This document shows, piece after piece, positions 59,571 to 64,000 of a stretch of 64,000 nt of DNA (position 1 is the first letter of the stretch; each line of letters starts with the position of its first letter). The DNA comes from Chondrus crispus (Eukaryota > Rhodophyta > Florideophyceae > Gigartinales > Gigartinaceae). The notes below the pieces were generated by a model that had not been told where the DNA came from, did no database searches, and saw only the letters and a list, made by a program, of their open reading frames with translations. Made by a program: the position numbers and the translations under genes. The stretch lies in contig NW_005179222.1 in assembly GCF_000350225.1 (NCBI RefSeq), positions 436,060 to 500,059 on the forward strand, read 5' to 3'.

Positions 59571-60819
59571 TATTGAAAATGTGCGAGCACATGCTGTTAT
59601 CTGGAAAGTGCAAAATCGAGCGACACCTGTACATGACTCGACGGTCCGGACCCTCACCCCATATCACCACATGACACGTGTAAGGTCTCAAATTTTGGGG
59701 TTCTGGGGACGAAAGTGGACTTTTGGAGGGTTATGCAAATTTGCATAAATGCCGAAAATTTGCGTTTGGCCCGAACCGTTATAGGGCTACACAAGCAATA
59801 CTGCAAATCTATTGGGTGTTGGTTCGAATGCTGCAATTCTATTGGTCTGTTATTGTCCACTTATATGCAGTCATGCTGGTGATATATCTTGAATGATCGG
59901 TATACGTTTTAATTACATCATTTCGGGGGTTTCAAGTTGTTGACCATGGTGGTAATGGGTAATTACGTGTGGCCTTGGTGCTGGACACTTGTGTGCGGTG
60001 TACACATGTACACATCGCCAGGTTGCTGCGTGTATGTACACTTGTACACGTCGCCTACATACGGTCCGGCGCGTGTCCGAGCACAGTACATGTGAATTAA
60101 AAGTACAACAAGTATTTCTCGCAAGAGACATGTACTTACGTGAGTATTCAGTGTACGCGTCACGCTGTATGCGACCCTTGCATCAGCATGCGCCGTTGTA
60201 CTACACTCTCGTCAGCATGCGACGTTGTACTGTGCTCTCGTTATGGTGCGCCGTTGGATGCAAGTTGATGACAGTACTGGTGTGATTCACATCGGATATC
60301 ACGTGAGATGTGTAGAAAGTCTGGATGCACATTGTTGCTATTCGTGATAGTTGTCTGGCAGTGTGTACCGAAATTAGTAAGGTACGAAACAAGGGCATGT
60401 ATAGGGACTGAGATATGACAGGACTTTGCGTTGTTGGAAATAGAGAGATGCCAAGTTGTTCATTGTGCAAGAATATTCTGTCATGTCTGGATGCAGATTA
60501 GTAAGGTCTGAAACGATTGCATGCATAAGGCCATGGTTTACAGTCACTCGAAATGTGTAGAAACTGTTGTGCACTGATAGTTAATAGTCAATTCGTAAGG
60601 TGGAAATAGAACAGTGTGGACGGGCCAGAAGAGGACCGCGCTTGGTCGCGCATATGGTGAGTACGGTTTACCAGGTGCCAAAGTAATGGGATAGTGTAAC
60701 ACTCAAAGTGTATAAGTATCGCCGAAAGACGGCTCCAAGTAAACCTTGGTACCAACTCCTTCACTCACACACATCAACCTGCCCTCCTTCTTTCCCTTGC
60801 CCCTCCGAACCTACCATTA
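59571..60819 (+). repeat. B4 3' LTR (beta)
   Basis: 1249 bp; several single-base differences from the 5' LTR (e.g. TGTTATCTGG for TGATATCTGG, AAGGTCTCAAAT for AAAGTCTCAGAT). Confidence 0.94.
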
Positions 60820-61049
60820 AGACAAACTTCCGCTCCACTTTGCGCAGTCCCAGTCCTTCCCTGACAGTCCCGACCGATCATCTCCGCTCCGTGCTATCGG
60901 CTGTCCTATCATGGCCGACTCGACCTCTCTTCCTCCTCCGCGGCTGCCCTCTGGTGTCGGCAAACCCTTCGCGGCGGGCGCGTCCGTCGTCGCGATTCCT
61001 TTGCCGCGCGGGGTCGGGTCATCGAGCGCGTCCCCTGGATCGCAAGGGG
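60820..61049 (+). pseudogene. 5' end of a probable host gene, cut by B6
   Basis: From ATG at 60911 (context CCTATCATGGCC) a frame of 46 codons begins MADSTSLPPPRLPSGVGKPF and is Pro/Ser/Ala/Gly-rich with GC-rich third positions, unlike the retrotransposons. The 90 bp before it are pyrimidine-rich and look like a 5' leader. The frame is cut at 61049 by the B6 LTR, and B4 sits 91 bp upstream of the ATG. No function can be assigned; it could also be a chance frame. Confidence 0.45.
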
Positions 61050-62313
61050 TAATGGTAGGTTCGGAGGGGCAAGGGAAAGAAGGAGGGCAGGTTGATGTGT
61101 GTGAGTGAAGGAGTTGGTACCGAGGTTTACTTTGAAGCCGTTTTCCTGGGATACTTATACACTTCGAGTGCTACACTATCGCTCTACTCCCACTCCCAGT
61201 AAACCATACTCTACTATGCGCGACCAAGCGCGGTCCTCTTGTGGCCCGACCATACTGTTCGATTTCCACCTTACGAATCGATTCGTAACTATTTGCTCAC
61301 AACTATTTCTACACATTCCAAATGACTGTACACCATGGCCCTATGCATGGAACTGTTTCACACCTTACTAATCTGCATCCAGTCATGCCAGACTTCATTG
61401 TTGTGCAACGAACAACTTGGCACTTGTCTATTTCCAACAACGCAAACGTCTTTCATATCACAATCGCCATACGTATCCTTGTTTCTCACCTTACTAATTT
61501 CGCCAAGCACTGTCAGATAATTATGGCAAGTTATAACAATGTGCATCCAGACTTTCTACACAACTCACATGAGAATACATGTAAATCACACGAGTACTGT
61601 CATGAACTTGCATCCAACGGCGCACCATGACGAGAGCACAGTGCAACGGCGCGTGCTCACGCAAGACTCGCATACAGCGTGACGCGTACACAGAATAATC
61701 GCACAACTGTATTCCTCTCGCGAGAAGTACTTGTTGTACTTTTGATTCACATGTACTGTACTCGGACACGCGCAGGATCGCAAACAGTCTGACACTGTAA
61801 AACTGTAAACCCTCATGTGCATACACCTGGATGCGTGTACATGTGTACGTACACGAATTCACCTGGCGACGTGTACATGTGTACACGGCATACATGTGTC
61901 CCGCCCGAGGGCCCCATGCAATTACCCATTACAACCATGGCAAACCACTTGAAACCCCCAAAACAGCGTAATTATGGCATATACAGGCCATTTAAAGTAC
62001 ATCACAAGGCCAATGACGCACACGTGGACAAAGCCCGACCAATAGATTTGCAGCATTAGACCTGAGGGCCAATAGAATTGCAGTATTTCCTGTGTAGTCT
62101 ATAGTGCTACGGGCCAAGGTTCCACTTGGCAAAACTATGCAAATTTGCATGACCCTCCGAGGGGCCACTTTCGTCCCCGGAACCCCAAAATCTGGGATTT
62201 TACACGTGTCATGTCGTGATATGGGTAAGAGCGCCCGGACCGTGCAGTCATGTACACGTGTCACTCGATTTTGACCTTTTCAGATAACAGCATGTGGTCG
62301 CACATTTTCAATA
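61050..62313 (-). repeat. B6 3' LTR (alpha)
   Basis: 1264 bp, TATTG...CCATTA on the minus strand. Confidence 0.94.
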
Positions 62314-62324
62314 CCTCCCCTCGA

Positions 62325-64000
62325 TCACATGCTTTGGGCAGCTTTGCACTCGGAAAGCCCAACCATGCTCACGAACTTTTCAAACAGCACGCGACCAAGT
62401 GGTTTGGTCAGCATATCGGCTGGCATTTCTGTTGTCGGACAATGGTACAATGTGACCAGTTTTCGCTGCACGGCATCTCGAACAAAATGATACGTAATAT
62501 CAATGTGCTTGTTCCGACGATTTGTAGATTCGTTCTGAGCAAACGCAATCGTACCAGCGTTGTCACATCCAACGCGAATTGTTGGATCCGAATTTGCACC
62601 AAGTACATCGGCATGGAAGCGTCGAAGCCACGCGGCCTCTTTGCATGCTTCACTGAGTGCGATGTATTCTGCCTCACAAGTAGACTTTGCAACTACTGTT
62701 TGTTTCCGGGAAGCCCAACTGATAGGCCCATCACAAAGCTTGAACACGTACCCACTCGTTGATTTTCGTGATTCAAGGCATCCACCCCAATCTGCGTCGC
62801 TATACCCATGAAGTTCCGTACCAAGATCATCTTTACCAAACACTATTCCAAGATGCTGGGACCCACGCAAGTATCTCAAAACACGTTTCACACCTGACCA
62901 GTGCGACTCGTGAGGGTCGCCACAGTGTTGAGATAACTTTCCAATGGCAAACGCAATATCGGGGCGGGTCCCGACCATTAGGAACATTAGACATCCAATG
63001 GCCTGACGATATGGTTCAAAGCATGGGTTGTCATCAGTGCCAGTTTCGGCCACTTGCATTGTGACATGTCGAGACTGTTCCATCGGAGTAACGCAAGGAT
63101 TGCATGCCGACATTTTGAACCGTTTCAGTACTGCTTGGGCATACTTCGACTGCGTGACGGTCAGGACGTGTTTAGAACGTATACGGTCGATCTCTAGACC
63201 AATACAAGTCTTCGCCTCGCCAAGGTCTTTCATATCGAATCGTTTGTTGAGTTCATTTTTCATCCATAATATGGCCTCCAAGTCACTTCCAGCTAGCAGC
63301 AGATCGTCCACGTACAACGCGATAATCATGATGACATTGCCTTGACGTCGAATGTAAAGACATGGGTCGCTGCGTGTAGTGTTGAAACCAAGTTCAGTGA
63401 TCAGAAACTCATCGATCTTACTATGCCATTGGCGATGGGCTTGCTTAAGACCATAGATTGCTTTCAGAAGTTTACACACCGAATCAGGTTTGACTTTGTC
63501 GATGCATCCTTCAGGTTGCTCCATGTAGATTTCTTCGTGAAGGTCACCGTTGAGGAAGGCAGTCACCACGTCCATCTGATGCAGCTCAAGGTCAAAGTGC
63601 GCAACCAGTGCCAGCAGCAGACGGATAGTTGTGAACTTGATGACAGGGGCGAAAGTTTCAGTGTAATCGATGCCTTCTACTTGTTGAAAGCCTCGTGCCA
63701 CAAGACGTCCCTTTGCAGTTTCGACCAATTTTCCGGACTCGTCAGGAAGTTGCTTCACTCCGAAAACCCACCTGGACGTCAGGATGTTCGATGCTCGAGA
63801 TCTTGGAACAAGTGTCCATGTTTTGTTTTTGTGTTGTGAAGCAAGTTCTTTGTCGATGCCCTTCTGCCAGAAGCGAGCTTTTGGAGAATCCATAGCTTCC
63901 TTGTACGAGTTTGGAATTTCTGTTATCACATGGGCGTGGCTAAGGAGTCCAGCAGTCACCAAAGCTGCTGCCCACCACGCCCCAGGCGTTTTGCGAACGC
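62325..64000 (-). CDS. B6 RT-RNase H, partial at window edge
   Basis: Open without stops from the window edge (KTPGAWWAAALVTAGLL, before RT) to the Ser-Met-stop at 62325. RT contains DVVTAFLNGDLHEEIYM and YVDDLLLAGSD; RNase H contains YSDADWGG, STCEAEYIAL and the DNAGT region. The Trp-Trp pair that is broken in B3 is intact here. Whether the whole polyprotein is intact depends on sequence to the right. Confidence 0.93.
   Translation of the reverse strand, partial: VRKTPGAWWAAALVTAGLLSHAHVITEIPNSYKEAMDSPKARFWQKGIDKELASQHKNKTWTLVPRSRASNILTSRWVFGVKQLPDESGKLVETAKGRLVARGFQQVEGIDYTETFAPVIKFTTIRLLLALVAHFDLELHQMDVVTAFLNGDLHEEIYMEQPEGCIDKVKPDSVCKLLKAIYGLKQAHRQWHSKIDEFLITELGFNTTRSDPCLYIRRQGNVIMIIALYVDDLLLAGSDLEAILWMKNELNKRFDMKDLGEAKTCIGLEIDRIRSKHVLTVTQSKYAQAVLKRFKMSACNPCVTPMEQSRHVTMQVAETGTDDNPCFEPYRQAIGCLMFLMVGTRPDIAFAIGKLSQHCGDPHESHWSGVKRVLRYLRGSQHLGIVFGKDDLGTELHGYSDADWGGCLESRKSTSGYVFKLCDGPISWASRKQTVVAKSTCEAEYIALSEACKEAAWLRRFHADVLGANSDPTIRVGCDNAGTIAFAQNESTNRRNKHIDITYHFVRDAVQRKLVTLYHCPTTEMPADMLTKPLGRVLFEKFVSMVGLSECKAAQSM

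Larger units (their letters stand above)
52971..60819 (+). mobile_element. B4: full-length but decayed B element with beta LTRs
   Basis: 7849 bp, two 1249-bp LTRs, AGACA duplications at 52966-52970 and 60820-60824. Same internal region as the alpha elements, different U3. Confidence 0.96.
61050..64000 (-). mobile_element. B6: B element, 3' part, runs off the window
   Basis: Minus strand: 3' LTR at 62313-61050, polypurine tract, RNase H and RT up to the window edge. The flank at its LTR end is host-like (GCAAGGGG). Confidence 0.93.

Overview
The window is eukaryotic and almost entirely LTR retrotransposon. About 58-59 kb of the 64 kb belongs to Ty1/copia-type elements (order Gag, protease, integrase, reverse transcriptase, RNase H), in two families named here A and B, plus an LTR variant of A named C. 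The species cannot be read from the sequence. An apparent spliceosomal intron, GC-rich non-repeat islands and dense copia nesting would fit a TE-rich protist or alga (a red alga is one possibility), but this is a guess.

Layout: 1-429 A LTR (+, cut by the window edge); 430-4505 A2 (-), itself inserted in B5 (-, 4506-8253); 8254-11817 GC-rich non-LTR island with an unrecognised three-frame coding region, a cluster of hairpins and two small basic ORFs; 11818-13406 Bt (+, 5'-truncated); 13407-18073 B0 (+); 18074-21020 C0 (-); 21021-32826 B1 (+), split by the very young A1 (+, 24257-31380, target duplication TATAA); 32827-35670 C1 (-); 35671-51430 B2 (+), split by B3 (-, 41585-49461, target duplication TGAAC); 51431-51932 GC-rich unique sequence; 51933-52825 LTR fragment (-); 52826-52970 and 60820-61049, two halves of a probable host locus separated by B4 (+, 52971-60819, target duplication AGACA); 61050-64000 B6 (-, runs off the window).

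The central part (13.4-51.4 kb) is a tandem array: the B-internal/C/B-LTR unit occurs twice with the same junctions and the same nonsense mutations in C, so it arose by duplication (probably unequal exchange between B copies), not by independent insertions.

How the parts work: both families appear to prime reverse transcription with an internal (anticodon-region) segment of initiator tRNA-Met, carry one long Gag-Pol frame of about 1370 codons, and share a nearly identical 58-nt block just upstream of gag. Family B has an additional gene between primer site and gag. It encodes two U1-type C2H2 zinc fingers, has no internal ATG, and appears to be expressed only after removal of a 153-nt intron whose donor lies seven bases after an ATG. 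This is preserved in six of six copies and is the most unusual feature of the window. No Gag-Pol copy in the window is both complete and unbroken: each is truncated, interrupted, frameshifted or lacks its ATG.
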